Shown here piece by piece: positions 1 to 7,880 of a stretch of 18,505 bases of DNA. The stretch comes from JAFAZI01 sp035501255. GTDB lineage: Bacteria > Actinomycetota > Actinomycetes > JAFAQI01. Both the position numbers and the translations under genes were made by a program. The notes beneath the pieces were generated by a model. That model did no database searches and had not been told where the DNA came from. It worked only from the letters and a program-made list of their open reading frames with translations. Location: positions 1-18,505 of the forward strand of contig DATJWM010000112.1 of the NCBI GenBank assembly GCA_035501255.1, written 5' to 3'. Position 1 is the first letter of the stretch; the number at the start of each line of letters is the position of its first letter.

Positions 1-97
1 TCGCGTAGGTGCCGCTCTACCGCGATACCGTGTTGCAGAACCATGAGCCATGACGCTGTGATATCGGCAGGTTGCACTGCGACTGAGCGCCACGGTG

Positions 98-346
98 ATG
101 ACCATCGCGCGCGACGAACAGTCCGAGGACTACGCCGGCAAGTACCAGGACAACGACACCTACGGGCACGGCGCATCGCCGCCCGAGCCGGAGAAGTACC
201 ACGGCCAGATCCTAAGGCACCGCTCATCCGGTCACGTCATGGAGACGTGGCGTTCTTGCCGATCTCAATCGCGCAGTCAAACGCCTGAACGGACTCCGCC
301 TACCTGGGAGGTGCCTCCCTTCAGGGTGTGGCTGGAAGCGACGTAG
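98..346 (+). pseudogene. Short coding remnant, unrecognised
   Basis: The first ~38 codons from the ATG at 98 (an in-frame GTG lies just before, at 95) have almost only G or C in the third position. They encode a polar, acidic peptide rich in Asp, Tyr and Gly (ARDEQSEDYAGKYQDNDTYG). After about position 212 the codon pattern collapses into Arg/Ser-rich text typical of a wrong frame. This suggests the 5' part of a gene whose remainder was lost or frameshifted. No family is recognised and no clear ribosome binding site precedes the ATG. The opposite strand (17-202) also has an ORF, hydrophobic, but with poorer third-position GC. The rest of positions 1-97 and 213-505 shows no convincing gene. 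Confidence 0.3.
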
Positions 347-505
347 CGATAACCCCGACCGCTGGAAGTTCTCGTCGGGCGTCGCGTCTCGTCACCGTCA
401 CCGACCGGGCGCACCGCGCTGCAGGTGATGCCGCTCCGAAGCACGTCAATCTGGCGGTCACCTGTCATGGGAGAACCAAAACGCGTCGGTGGAAGTCTCA
501 CGATC

Positions 506-691
506 ATGAAGGTCCTCGTAGCGGTCGTTGCTTGCGCGTTGGCCACCCTCAGCATGGCGGGCTGCGCCGCGGACTCGTCGATGGCAACCTCCCGTTGGCT
601 GCATTCAGTCGCCCCGTCCACCGTTCAACGCCGGTGCCAGGCCCGTCGGTCGCGGTGGCGACTTTGCCCGCGTGCCAACCTGGCAAGGTGA
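506..691 (+). CDS. Putative small lipoprotein, possibly frameshifted
   Basis: The ATG at 506 is preceded by a purine-rich GGTGGAAG (489-496). The first 20 residues look like a lipoprotein signal peptide: M-K, a hydrophobic stretch, then LSMAGC with the lipid-accepting Cys at residue 20 (Met at -3 is only near-consensus). The mature part (about 42 residues) starts with a plausible AADSS linker but ends in an Arg/Cys/Trp-rich tail, unlike a secreted lipoprotein. From about 620 the other two forward frames look at least as protein-like, so the gene may carry an indel. Function is unknown. It lies 58 bp upstream of the small membrane protein gene. The signal peptide is moderately convincing; the full ORF is doubtful. 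Confidence 0.35.
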   Translation: MKVLVAVVACALATLSMAGCAADSSMATSRWLHSVAPSTVQRRCQARRSRWRLCPRANLAR

Positions 692-735
692 CCGCGACGG
701 GGTTCTTAGTTCCTGCCGGGATATCGCCGTCCCGT

Positions 736-741
736 GGGAGG
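736..741 (+). promoter_or_regulatory. Ribosome binding site of the 54-residue membrane protein
   Basis: GGGAGG lies 8 nt before GTG 750. It decides the start of the small membrane protein inside a longer open frame. Confidence 0.6.
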
Positions 742-749
742 CTGACGGA

Positions 750-914
750 GTGCACAAGGCGGTCACCGGCGTGCTTTTCGCGCTTGTGATGATGGCGATC
801 ATCATCACGGTCGACGTGCTGTTCCTCCGGGACCACTTCTGGGCGCGGCTGGCGGTCAACGTCGCGATCGTGCTCGTCTTCGTCTCGTTGTACTTCAGGT
901 TCCAGCGCACGTAG
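750..914 (+). CDS. Small two-helix membrane protein, unknown function
   Basis: This 54-residue protein starts at GTG 750, with GGGAGG at 736-741 and an 8-nt spacer, which fixes the start inside a longer open frame. It has two hydrophobic helices (about residues 5-25 and 33-50) joined by a short charged turn (FLRDHFWAR), and ends in a basic tail (RFQRT). The first helix is rich in Met and Ile. It resembles the many short uncharacterised inner-membrane proteins of actinobacteria, but I do not recognise a named family. It ends 14 bp before the next gene, in the same direction. That next gene appears to have its own promoter, so the two need not form an operon. Confidence 0.7.
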   Translation: MHKAVTGVLFALVMMAIIITVDVLFLRDHFWARLAVNVAIVLVFVSLYFRFQRT

Positions 915-916
915 GT

Positions 917-922
917 TACGTT
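917..922 (+). promoter_or_regulatory. Candidate -10 box for a leaderless transcript
   Basis: TACGTT fits the actinobacterial TANNNT -10 pattern and ends 6 nt before the GTG start at 929. No Shine-Dalgarno sequence lies before that GTG, so transcription probably starts at or next to the start codon. No clear -35 box is seen. Confidence 0.4.
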
Positions 923-928
923 CGCGGT

Positions 929-1789
929 GTGAGCCTGCAGGATCCGCGCGAGGTGTACGCCCCAGGGGCCTACGACCTACTGTGCGAGCTCGAGGCGGAT
1001 CTCGCCGTCGCCGTCGATCCGGACGTGCTTGCGCTCACCCGGCGGCGGGTGGCGATGACGCTGGGAGCGATGCCTTGGTCGGCGCCGACCGAGCCGGACC
1101 CGGTGGTCGACGTCGCGGAGCAGTTCGTCGTCGACGTCACTCGTGTCGAGGTCGCCGCCCTCGGACCTCGGCTCGGCGCGGGTCTGGTGCCGTTCGTAAA
1201 GGCACTGTGGGTCCTCGACCTCGGCCTGCGGACCGACCTCGTCCTCGGGCGCCTGTTCGCCACCGAGATCCCCTCACGCGGCGGGCGCGCGCCGTCGTCG
1301 GATCCGTTGTCGCTCGACCCGTTCCTTCGCGAGGTCGCGATGATGGATTCCCTGGACCCCCTCACGACCGAGCTCGTTCGGCTGCGGGTGGCCCGGCACC
1401 ATAACTGCCGGCTTTGTCAGTCGCTACGCACCCGGGCGGCCTTGGACGCGGGTGGAGACGAGTCGGTCTACGACAAAGTCGACCGGTTCGCCGATAGTGA
1501 CCTCGACGAGCGGCAGAAGACGGCGCTGTCGCTCACGGAGGCGATCATCATCCGGCCGGACATGGCCGACGAGGCCCTGGTCGCACGCGCCCGCGCCGAG
1601 TTTTCGCCCGCGGACCTAGTTGAGCTCGTCCTCGATGTCATGCGCAACTCGGCCAACAAGGTCGCCGTTGCGTTTGGCGCGGACGCGCCGAACGTCAGCG
1701 TGGGTCTTCAGGTCTACGACATCGGTCCGGACGGCGACATGGTGATGGGGGAACCGCTGACAGCGACGGGTTACGGGCCGGTGCGGTAG
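929..1789 (+). CDS. Carboxymuconolactone decarboxylase/AhpD-like protein
   Basis: This 286-residue protein belongs to the all-helical CMD/AhpD superfamily. Its hallmark is the helix TELVRLRVARHHNCRLCQSL (about residues 146-165) with a CxxC pair at C160 and C163. In AhpD-type alkylhydroperoxidases this pair is the redox centre, usually in an E...CxxCxxxH setting. Here an upstream Glu (E148) is present, but the His normally four residues after the second Cys is replaced (R167). It may therefore be a thiol-disulfide protein with altered chemistry rather than a classical peroxidase. A second helical segment with DLVELVLDVMRNSANKVAVA (about 229-248) fits the family's C-terminal part. The GTG start is chosen because a TANNNT box sits 6 nt upstream and the N-terminus shows clear coding bias. 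The substrate is unknown. The 3' end overlaps the tail of the minus-strand DUF222 pseudogene by 19 bp. Confidence 0.8.
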   Translation: MSLQDPREVYAPGAYDLLCELEADLAVAVDPDVLALTRRRVAMTLGAMPWSAPTEPDPVVDVAEQFVVDVTRVEVAALGPRLGAGLVPFVKALWVLDLGLRTDLVLGRLFATEIPSRGGRAPSSDPLSLDPFLREVAMMDSLDPLTTELVRLRVARHHNCRLCQSLRTRAALDAGGDESVYDKVDRFADSDLDERQKTALSLTEAIIIRPDMADEALVARARAEFSPADLVELVLDVMRNSANKVAVAFGADAPNVSVGLQVYDIGPDGDMVMGEPLTATGYGPVR

Positions 1790-2418
1790 TCGTACGGGTC
1801 GATCCGGCAGGTGAGGCCGGTGGGAAGTTGCCAGGTGACGATCGCGGTCCTGCGATCCTTGAGGTAGGTGTGGCCGGCGTGAGTCTTCGCCCGGTGCCAT
1901 CGGCGCGCGACCGACGCCGGTATCGGGCCGACGCCGGGAATCTCGGCCGGGTTGTTGCGCAGGCCAAGCAGCGTCGGCAGGTCGATGGTGATGTTCACGA
2001 CGCTGTGCCGCCCATGCGCACGCGGAAGCGAAGGGTCGTCTAGCCCGGCAAGTGAGGCCTCGAGCAGGGCCGTAAGCTTTCGCTGATCGCTGGTGCCGCC
2101 GAGGGGCCCCGCCTGCATGGCCCGAAGCGTCCGTTGTAGGCGGCAGGCGAGGTCGCGGGCGAAGGAAACCTTCATGTCGGCGGCGTGCACGCTGCACTGG
2201 GTGGCGACCGGCCGGCGTCGGACAGCTCGTCGATCGGGGTCTCGAGCAGCATCGCCATCGTGTGTCCGCCGAACGGCAGGTCTCCTGCGAGCTACCAACT
2301 CATCGCCGGGACTGTGCAGCGGCGGTTCCTCGATCCACTCCGAGAACTCGAGCTCGTGCTCGGTCAGCGGACCCTCGGCTACGTACCCCTCGTCGAGGGG
2401 GTGACAGACAGAATCCAC
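1771..2418 (-). pseudogene. Degenerate DUF222/13E12-type HNH endonuclease
   Basis: The open frame is 215 codons, but its content is a broken DUF222-HNH protein, a family of about 400-500 residues that is highly repeated in actinobacterial genomes. The C-terminal half is clear. DLPTLLGLRNNPAEIPGVGPIPASVARRW matches the DUF222 'T/PLTTLLGL..PGEL.GYGPIPA..AR' block. It is joined directly to HRAKTHAG...IVTWQLPTG...DPYDY, which is the family's extreme C-terminus after the HNH motif. The catalytic CRFPGC...HxxP...NLxxLCRxHH segment between them is missing, so the gene has an in-frame deletion of the nuclease core. In the N-terminal half, typical text (MAMLLETPIDELSDAG, about 2208-2258) sits in another frame than the GDELVA segment upstream and the FARDLACRL segment downstream, which implies at least two frameshifts. 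The product is almost certainly non-functional as a nuclease. Confidence 0.75.
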
Positions 2419-2434
2419 CCGGGTCGCGAGCGAT

Positions 2435-2674
2435 TTACGGCGTGGTCGACTCCTCCACGATGCTGATCGTCGTGGTGGTTTCCTCGTCGATGATCAGCGG
2501 CTTCACCGTGAGCCCGTTGCGGCGGGCGAGCGCGACGAGGCCGTCGAGGTGACCGCGTGCGATCTCGACCAGGATCGGGTCTGCGCTGCCGAGGGCGTCG
2601 AGGACGGCCGCTTCGGCGGCAGCGATCTGCGCGCGCATCTCGGTCTCGAACAACGACGGTTTTGTCGAGGTCAT
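2435..2674 (-). CDS. Hypothetical 79-residue protein
   Basis: The ATG at 2674 has a strong ribosome binding site (GAGGAG on the minus strand, plus-strand 2681-2686, 6-nt spacer). The protein has a predicted amphipathic, Ala-rich helical region (about residues 10-52, including EMRAQIAAAEAAVLDALG and LVEIARGHLDGLVALARR). A short beta-like segment (LTVKPLIID) follows, then a Thr/Glu-rich tail. There is no signal peptide or membrane segment. It is not a family I can name. It lies 100 bp downstream of the sigma factor gene on the same strand and could be read from the same transcript. The DUF222 remnant begins 16 bp after its stop. Confidence 0.65.
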   Translation of the reverse strand: MTSTKPSLFETEMRAQIAAAEAAVLDALGSADPILVEIARGHLDGLVALARRNGLTVKPLIIDEETTTTISIVEESTTP

Positions 2675-2774
2675 GGCGCGCTCCTCAGGTCAGCCGGGTG
2701 GAGCGGGAACAACAGTGACGATCAGTGTTACCCGTCTTGCTCGATCCCGCCAGTGGGGGAACCTGGGAGTTTAG

Positions 2775-3980
2775 TTAGAGCCAGGCTTTGAGCGTCGCGG
2801 CCGTGTCACTACGGCGCAGTTCGCGAAGCGTGTCCCGCTCGATCTGACGGATCCGCTCACGGGTGAGCCCCAGAGCCTTGCCGACCTCATCCAGCGTGCG
2901 GGAACGGCCGTCGTCGAGTCCGAAGCGCATCCGCATGACCACGGCAGAGCGCTCGGGCAGCGTGCCGAGCACCGAGCGAAGCCGATCCTGCAGCAGCCCG
3001 AAGTCGACCACGTCGGCCGCGATCGGGGCGTCCATGTCCTCGATGAACTCGCCGAACGTTGCGGTCCCGTCGTCACCGACTGGGGTCTCCAGCGAGAGGG
3101 TCTCCCGGCCGTAGCCGAGGATCTCCTCGATCCGCTCGGCGCTCATCTCGAGCACCACGCCGATCTCGGCGAAGGTCGGCTCGCGGCCGTACTCGGTGGC
3201 GAGGTCACGCTTGACCCGCAGCGCCTTGTTGATCTGCTCGACCATGTGGACCGGCACTCGGATGGTGCGGCCCTGATCGGCGATCGCGCGCTGAAGTGCC
3301 TGGCGGATCCACCACGTCGCGTACGTCGAGAACTTGTAACCCTTGGTGTAGTCGAACTTCTCCACGGCCCGCACCAGGCCGATGTTGCCCTCCTGGATCA
3401 GGTCGAGGAGGGTCAGCCCCTTGCCCTGGTAACGCTTGGCGAGGGAGACGACGAGGCGCAGGTTGGCCTCGAGCAGGTGATTGCGGGCGCGGGCGCCGTC
3501 GGCGGCGACCATCTGAAGGTCACGGCGAAGCTTCACGGGGATCTTCGCGATCTCCTTGGCGTCGGCCTGACGCAGCTTCTCCTGCGCGTACAGGCCGGCC
3601 TCGATGCGCTTGGCGAGCTCAACCTCCTGCTCGGCGGTCAGGAGGGCGACCCGGCCGATGTCGGTGAGGTAGACGCGCACCAGGTCGGTGGTCGGGACCT
3701 CGTGGTCCCACGAGTCGTCGACCTCGTCCTCTTCGATCACGACAGCCGCAGTCGCGGCGGCCGGGGCCGATTCGGGGGCGTCCGCGCCGATCACGATGCC
3801 GCGGCGACGGATCGTCGCGATGACGCGCTTGGCCTCGGCAGGCCCGACGCCGGCTTCGTCGAGCGCGGTGCGTACCTCGGCGAACGTCAGCGCGCCTGCT
3901 TCCGCGGCCGAGTCGAGGAGATCCTCGACGGGCGCGGGGAGGCCGTCAGCGTCAGCGCGGGCGATCGTGGCAGTGCTCAT
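2775..3980 (-). CDS. Principal-type sigma-70 factor with region 1.1-like N-terminus
   Basis: This 401-residue group 1/2 sigma factor directs RNA polymerase to promoters. Residues ~16-65 (LLDSAAEAGALTFAEVRTAL onward) resemble region 1.1, the autoinhibitory domain of primary sigmas. An acidic linker follows (81-95), then region 1.2 (DLVRVYLTDIGRVALLTAEQEVELAKRIE, ~99-127). Region 2 (HLLEANLRLVVSLAKRY, GLTLLDLIQEGNIGLVRAVEKFDYTKGYKFSTYATWWIRQA, ~168-228) contains the core-binding and -10 recognition/melting helices. Region 3 (TIRVPVHMVEQINK) precedes region 4 with the -35 helix-turn-helix (TLDEVGKALGLTRERIRQIE, ~362-381). The C-terminus (LRRSDTAATLKAWL) departs from the HPSRS...LRDYL ending typical of SigA/HrdB, as found in the paralogue at 5099. 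ATG 3980 is chosen because everything upstream lacks sigma homology. It could be the HrdB-like factor or a SigB/HrdD-like alternative. Confidence 0.93.
   Translation of the reverse strand: MSTATIARADADGLPAPVEDLLDSAAEAGALTFAEVRTALDEAGVGPAEAKRVIATIRRRGIVIGADAPESAPAAATAAVVIEEDEVDDSWDHEVPTTDLVRVYLTDIGRVALLTAEQEVELAKRIEAGLYAQEKLRQADAKEIAKIPVKLRRDLQMVAADGARARNHLLEANLRLVVSLAKRYQGKGLTLLDLIQEGNIGLVRAVEKFDYTKGYKFSTYATWWIRQALQRAIADQGRTIRVPVHMVEQINKALRVKRDLATEYGREPTFAEIGVVLEMSAERIEEILGYGRETLSLETPVGDDGTATFGEFIEDMDAPIAADVVDFGLLQDRLRSVLGTLPERSAVVMRMRFGLDDGRSRTLDEVGKALGLTRERIRQIERDTLRELRRSDTAATLKAWL
3298..3359. repeat. 62-bp direct repeat shared by the two sigma genes, copy 1
   Basis: This segment matches 5625-5686 with 3 mismatches in 62 bp, same orientation, 2,327 bp apart. 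It encodes the region 2.3-2.4 helix (KFDYTKGYKFSTYATWWIRQA). Protein constraint explains the amino acids, but the near-identical synonymous sites may reflect gene conversion or shared codon preference. Confidence 0.75.
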
Positions 3981-4163
3981 GGCGTGCGTAAGTCCTCGTC
4001 CTCGATGGTCTTTGTCGTTCCGGGATCGCGTATTACTGGCCTGGCGGTTCAGCGGTCGCGACCTGCCAGACGGTGCAACGCTCACGCGACCGCGCGTGTT
4101 CCCTGGCACGTGTATTGCCTGCTCCGCGGCGCGACCCATCATGATGCCTCATTCACCGTCGAA

Positions 4164-4182
4164 TGTCAGCCTCAGACTGACA
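4164..4182. promoter_or_regulatory. Operator-like inverted repeat
   Basis: TGTCAG (4164-4169) and CTGACA (4177-4182) are perfect 6-bp inverted arms around a 7-bp centre. The match extends outward with one mismatch. The size (19 bp) suits a dimeric repressor or activator. The regulator is unknown, and a transcript hairpin with little function is possible. Confidence 0.4.
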
Positions 4183-4218
4183 CTTCCGCGTGTTGAGCAC
4201 CTGAAAGGCTGATGAACG

Positions 4219-4237
4219 ACGCTCAATTCACGCTCAA
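4219..4237. promoter_or_regulatory. Direct repeat ACGCTCAA with 11-bp period
   Basis: ACGCTCAA occurs at 4219-4226 and 4230-4237, exactly 11 bp apart, about one helical turn. Tandem half-sites at 11-bp spacing are typical of OmpR/PhoP-type response regulators. An inverted copy of the core (TTGAGC) is at 4193-4198. The regulator cannot be named from the sequence. Confidence 0.4.
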
Positions 4238-4245
4238 ACGCCGAG

Positions 4246-4261
4246 TGTGATCTCGGTCACT
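4246..4261. promoter_or_regulatory. CRP/FNR-family binding site candidate
   Basis: TGTGA-TCTCGG-TCACT matches the CRP consensus TGTGA-N6-TCACA at 9 of 10 defined positions. Actinobacterial CRP proteins use the same consensus. Its centre is about 84 bp upstream of the proposed permease start, a distance compatible with activation if the transcript is leaderless. It could equally act on the divergent sigma gene. Confidence 0.5.
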
Positions 4262-4324
4262 CCGGGGTGTTGTGTCGGGAATCCGACAGGGTGTACCGGT
4301 CTGCGCCGAGAACGGGCCGACCCC

Positions 4325-4330
4325 TACGAT
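4325..4330 (+). promoter_or_regulatory. Candidate -10 box for the TauE/SafE gene
   Basis: TACGAT fits TANNNT and ends 7 nt before GTG 4338. There is no Shine-Dalgarno before the GTG codons at 4332 and 4338, so a leaderless message is likely. No convincing -35 hexamer is seen, which fits an activator-dependent promoter. Confidence 0.45.
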
Positions 4331-4337
4331 CGTGGCG

Positions 4338-5093
4338 GTGAGCCCGTCGCACGCCGCGATCATCTTCGCGGCCGGAGTCGCGGCGGGCGCGATTAACACC
4401 ATCGTGGGCTCCGGCACGCTCGTGACGTTCCCCACCTTGCTGGCGTTGGGCTACGCCCCGGTCATTGCGAACGTCTCGAACACGGTCGGGCTGGTTGCCG
4501 GCTCGGTGAGCGGGGCGGTCGGCTACCGGCGGGAGCTCAAGGGCCAGCTTCGGCGGATCCTGGCGCTGACCCCGGCGGTGGTGCTCGGGACGGTGGTCGG
4601 GGCGATCCTGCTGCTGGCGCTGCCGAGCTCGGCGTTCCGGCGCGTCGTACCGGTCCTGATCCTGCTCGCGGTGGTGCTCGTGCTCGTCCAGCCGAGGGTG
4701 GCTCGGCGCCGGGCCGATCGGGGGCTGCGTGCGGAGCACCCGGGTCCGCTCCTGCACACCGGCACGTTTTTCACCTCGATCTACGGCGGCTACTTCGGTG
4801 CTGCCCAGGGGGTGATCCTGCTGGCGCTGCTCGGCATCACCGTTGATGACGACATGCAGCGGTTGAACGCGGCGAAGAACGTGATCGCGGCGACGATTAA
4901 TGCGGTCGCGGCCGTGTTCTTCATCGCGAGTACGACGATCGCATGGAGCGTGTCCGGGTTGCTCCTGCTCGGATCAACCATTGGCGGCCAACTCGGCGCG
5001 GTTGTGGGTCGCCGCCTGCCGCCGAACGTGCTGCGGCTCGTCATCGCGGTGGTCGGCACGGCCGTGGCGATCACGCTGTTCGCGACCGGATAA
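4338..5093 (+). CDS. TauE/SafE family membrane transporter
   Basis: This 251-residue polytopic protein has the TauE/SafE (DUF81) fold, a family of permeases linked to export or import of sulfonates, sulfite, sulfoacetate and other organic anions. The N-terminal block AAGVAAGAINTIVGSGTLVT with FPTLLALGYAPVIANVSNTVG is the family hallmark. It is repeated in weaker form in the C-terminal half (YGGYFGAAQGVILLALLGI...LNAAKNVIAATINAVAAV), giving about eight membrane segments in two inverted halves. GTG 4338 (or 4332) is preferred because a TANNNT box lies just before it. The open frame extends upstream to 4272, but that part is not hydrophobic and looks untranslated. The gene stops 5 bp before the convergent sigA-like gene. 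The substrate cannot be told, and no sulfur genes are nearby. A CRP-like site upstream suggests metabolic control. Confidence 0.87.
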   Translation: MSPSHAAIIFAAGVAAGAINTIVGSGTLVTFPTLLALGYAPVIANVSNTVGLVAGSVSGAVGYRRELKGQLRRILALTPAVVLGTVVGAILLLALPSSAFRRVVPVLILLAVVLVLVQPRVARRRADRGLRAEHPGPLLHTGTFFTSIYGGYFGAAQGVILLALLGITVDDDMQRLNAAKNVIAATINAVAAVFFIASTTIAWSVSGLLLLGSTIGGQLGAVVGRRLPPNVLRLVIAVVGTAVAITLFATG

Positions 5094-5098
5094 GCGAC

Positions 5099-6316
<1,218 letters not shown>

Positions 6317-6407
6317 TAACTGCCTCTCCCGTGCTCAATGTCACAGATGGAGCGCCGCCGTACCGGGGAAAGCACCCATCGCCAGACTAGCGCGGCGAGA
6401 AGGGTGC

Positions 6408-7880
6408 TCACACGTCGATCGCGACGTACTTCGTGGTGATGTACTCCTGAATCCCCTCCGGTCCGCCCTCGCGCCCGAAGCCGGACTCCTTGATCCCGCC
6501 GAACGGCGCGGCGGCGTTGGACACGAGCCCGCGGTTGAGCCCGAGCATGCCGACCTCGAGTGCCTCGCTCACTCGGAACGCCCGCTTGATGTCCCGGGTG
6601 AACACGTAGGCGACGAGGCCGAACTCGGTGGCGTTTGCCGCCGCGATCGCCTCATCTTCGGTCTCGAAGGTTGCGACCGGCGCCACCGGACCGAAGATCT
6701 CCTCGCGCAGCACCTCGGCGTCGGCTCCGACCCCCGACAGCACGGTCGGAGCGTAGAAGTAACCGCGGTCGCCGACCGTCTCGCCGCCGGTCAGCACCTT
6801 CGCGCCCTTGCCGACCGCGTCAGTGACGAGCTCCGCCACCTTGGCCTGCTGCTTGGCGTCGATCAACGGGCCGACCTGGATGCCGTCTTCGGTGCCCCGA
6901 CCGACCGACATCGCAGCGAGCTTCTCGCCCAGCCGCTGCGCGAACTCATCCGCCACCGATGCGTGAACGTGGAAGCGGTTCGCGGCCACGCAGGATTCGC
7001 CGCCGTTGCGCATTTTGGCGATCAGAGCCTGGTCGATCGCCTCGTCGAGGTCGGCATCGTCGAAGACGAGGTACGGCGCGTTGCCTCCGAGCTCCATCGA
7101 GCACTTGATGAGCTTCTTCGACGCCTGCTCCATGAGCATCTTGCCGATCGGCGTGGAGCCGGTGAACGACATCTTGCGCAACCGGGAGTCCTCGAACAGC
7201 GGTCCCGTCACCTTGCCCGCGGTGCTGGTGGTGACGACGTTGAGTACCCCGGGCGGCAGGCCGGCTTCGGTCATGATCGCGGCGAGCGCGAACATCGACA
7301 GCGGGGTTTGCTGCGCCGGCTTGACGACCACGGTGCATCCGGCAGCGATCGCCGGGCCGATCTTGCGGGTGCCCATCGCGGTCGGGAAGTTCCACGGGGT
7401 GATCAGCAGGCACGGCCCGATCGGTGCGGTCATGGTCAGCAACCGGCCCGACCCGGTGGGGTTCATCGCGTAGCGGCCGCCGATCCGGACGGCTTCTTCG
7501 GCGTACCAGCGGATGAACTCCGCGGCGTAGACGATCTCCGCCTTCGACTCGACGAGTGGCTTGCCCATCTCGAGCGTCATGAGCAGGGCGAGGTCGTCGG
7601 CGCGTTCGTTCATCAACTCGAAGGTGCGGCGCAGGACCTCACCGCGCTCCCGCGGAGGCGTCGCTGCCCACATGTCCTGGGCAGCGCACGCGGCGTCGAG
7701 TGCGGCCGTTGCGTCCTCGACGGTGCCGTCCGCGACGGCGCACAGAATCTCGCCGGTCGACGGGTCCTCGATCTTCAGCGTGGCGCCGTTGCTGCTGTCG
7801 CGCCAGGTGCCTGCGATGAACAGGCCCTTCTCAACCGCGTCGAGTACGCGGGTTTCGTCGGCTGAGGTCACGGTTGGCAT
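6408..7880 (-). CDS. gabD: NAD(P)-dependent succinate-semialdehyde/aldehyde dehydrogenase
   Basis: This 490-residue cytosolic enzyme oxidises an aldehyde, typically succinate semialdehyde, to the acid with NAD(P)+. All family signatures are present: TPWNFP with N164, cofactor-binding VVVKPA with K187, the Rossmann-like FTGSTPIGK, the general base Glu in MELGGNAP (E263), the catalytic Cys in GGESCVAANR (C297), the EEIFGPV motif, and FGGIKESGFGREGG near the end. The GKPLVESKAEI and GNAPYLVFDDADLDEA blocks are typical of the GabD class. ATG 7880 is chosen over an upstream in-frame TTG (7910) because homology begins there. A TACGAC hexamer ends 6 nt before it and no Shine-Dalgarno is seen. It is the last gene of the long minus-strand run and follows the tiny ORF at 7831-8082. 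Given those neighbours the true substrate could be a longer aldehyde. Confidence 0.9.
   Translation of the reverse strand: MPTVTSADETRVLDAVEKGLFIAGTWRDSSNGATLKIEDPSTGEILCAVADGTVEDATAALDAACAAQDMWAATPPRERGEVLRRTFELMNERADDLALLMTLEMGKPLVESKAEIVYAAEFIRWYAEEAVRIGGRYAMNPTGSGRLLTMTAPIGPCLLITPWNFPTAMGTRKIGPAIAAGCTVVVKPAQQTPLSMFALAAIMTEAGLPPGVLNVVTTSTAGKVTGPLFEDSRLRKMSFTGSTPIGKMLMEQASKKLIKCSMELGGNAPYLVFDDADLDEAIDQALIAKMRNGGESCVAANRFHVHASVADEFAQRLGEKLAAMSVGRGTEDGIQVGPLIDAKQQAKVAELVTDAVGKGAKVLTGGETVGDRGYFYAPTVLSGVGADAEVLREEIFGPVAPVATFETEDEAIAAANATEFGLVAYVFTRDIKRAFRVSEALEVGMLGLNRGLVSNAAAPFGGIKESGFGREGGPEGIQEYITTKYVAIDV

Larger units (their letters stand above)
3981..4337. promoter_or_regulatory. 357-bp divergent regulatory region between sigma gene and TauE permease
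   Basis: No gene is supported here: the open frames crossing it are extensions of the flanking genes. It drives the minus-strand sigma gene (start 3980) and the plus-strand permease (start about 4338). It contains a TGTCAG/CTGACA dyad (4164-4182), an 11-bp-period direct repeat (4219-4237), a CRP-like palindrome (4246-4261) and a TANNNT box (4325-4330). Its base composition is less GC-rich than the genes beside it. This concentration of sites points to elaborate control of one or both genes. Confidence 0.6.

Noticed and set aside
17..202. Minus-strand ORF with a transmembrane-like stretch
   Set aside because: It is antisense to the high-bias fragment at 98-212 and its own third-position GC is mixed. 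The hydrophobic look is a by-product of reading Asp/Tyr/Gly codons backwards.
422..464. CAGGTGA/TCACCTG inverted repeat with a 29-nt spacer
   Set aside because: Arms are short and far apart, there is no T-run, and no gene end lies nearby. Chance is likely in 18 kb.
2675..2774. Rho-independent terminator after the sigma gene
   Set aside because: No GC-rich hairpin followed by a T-run was found on the minus strand in this 100-bp gap.
4272..4337. Longer N-terminus for the TauE/SafE permease
   Set aside because: The extra residues are polar and unlike the family, no ribosome binding site precedes 4272, and a -10-like box falls inside the extension.
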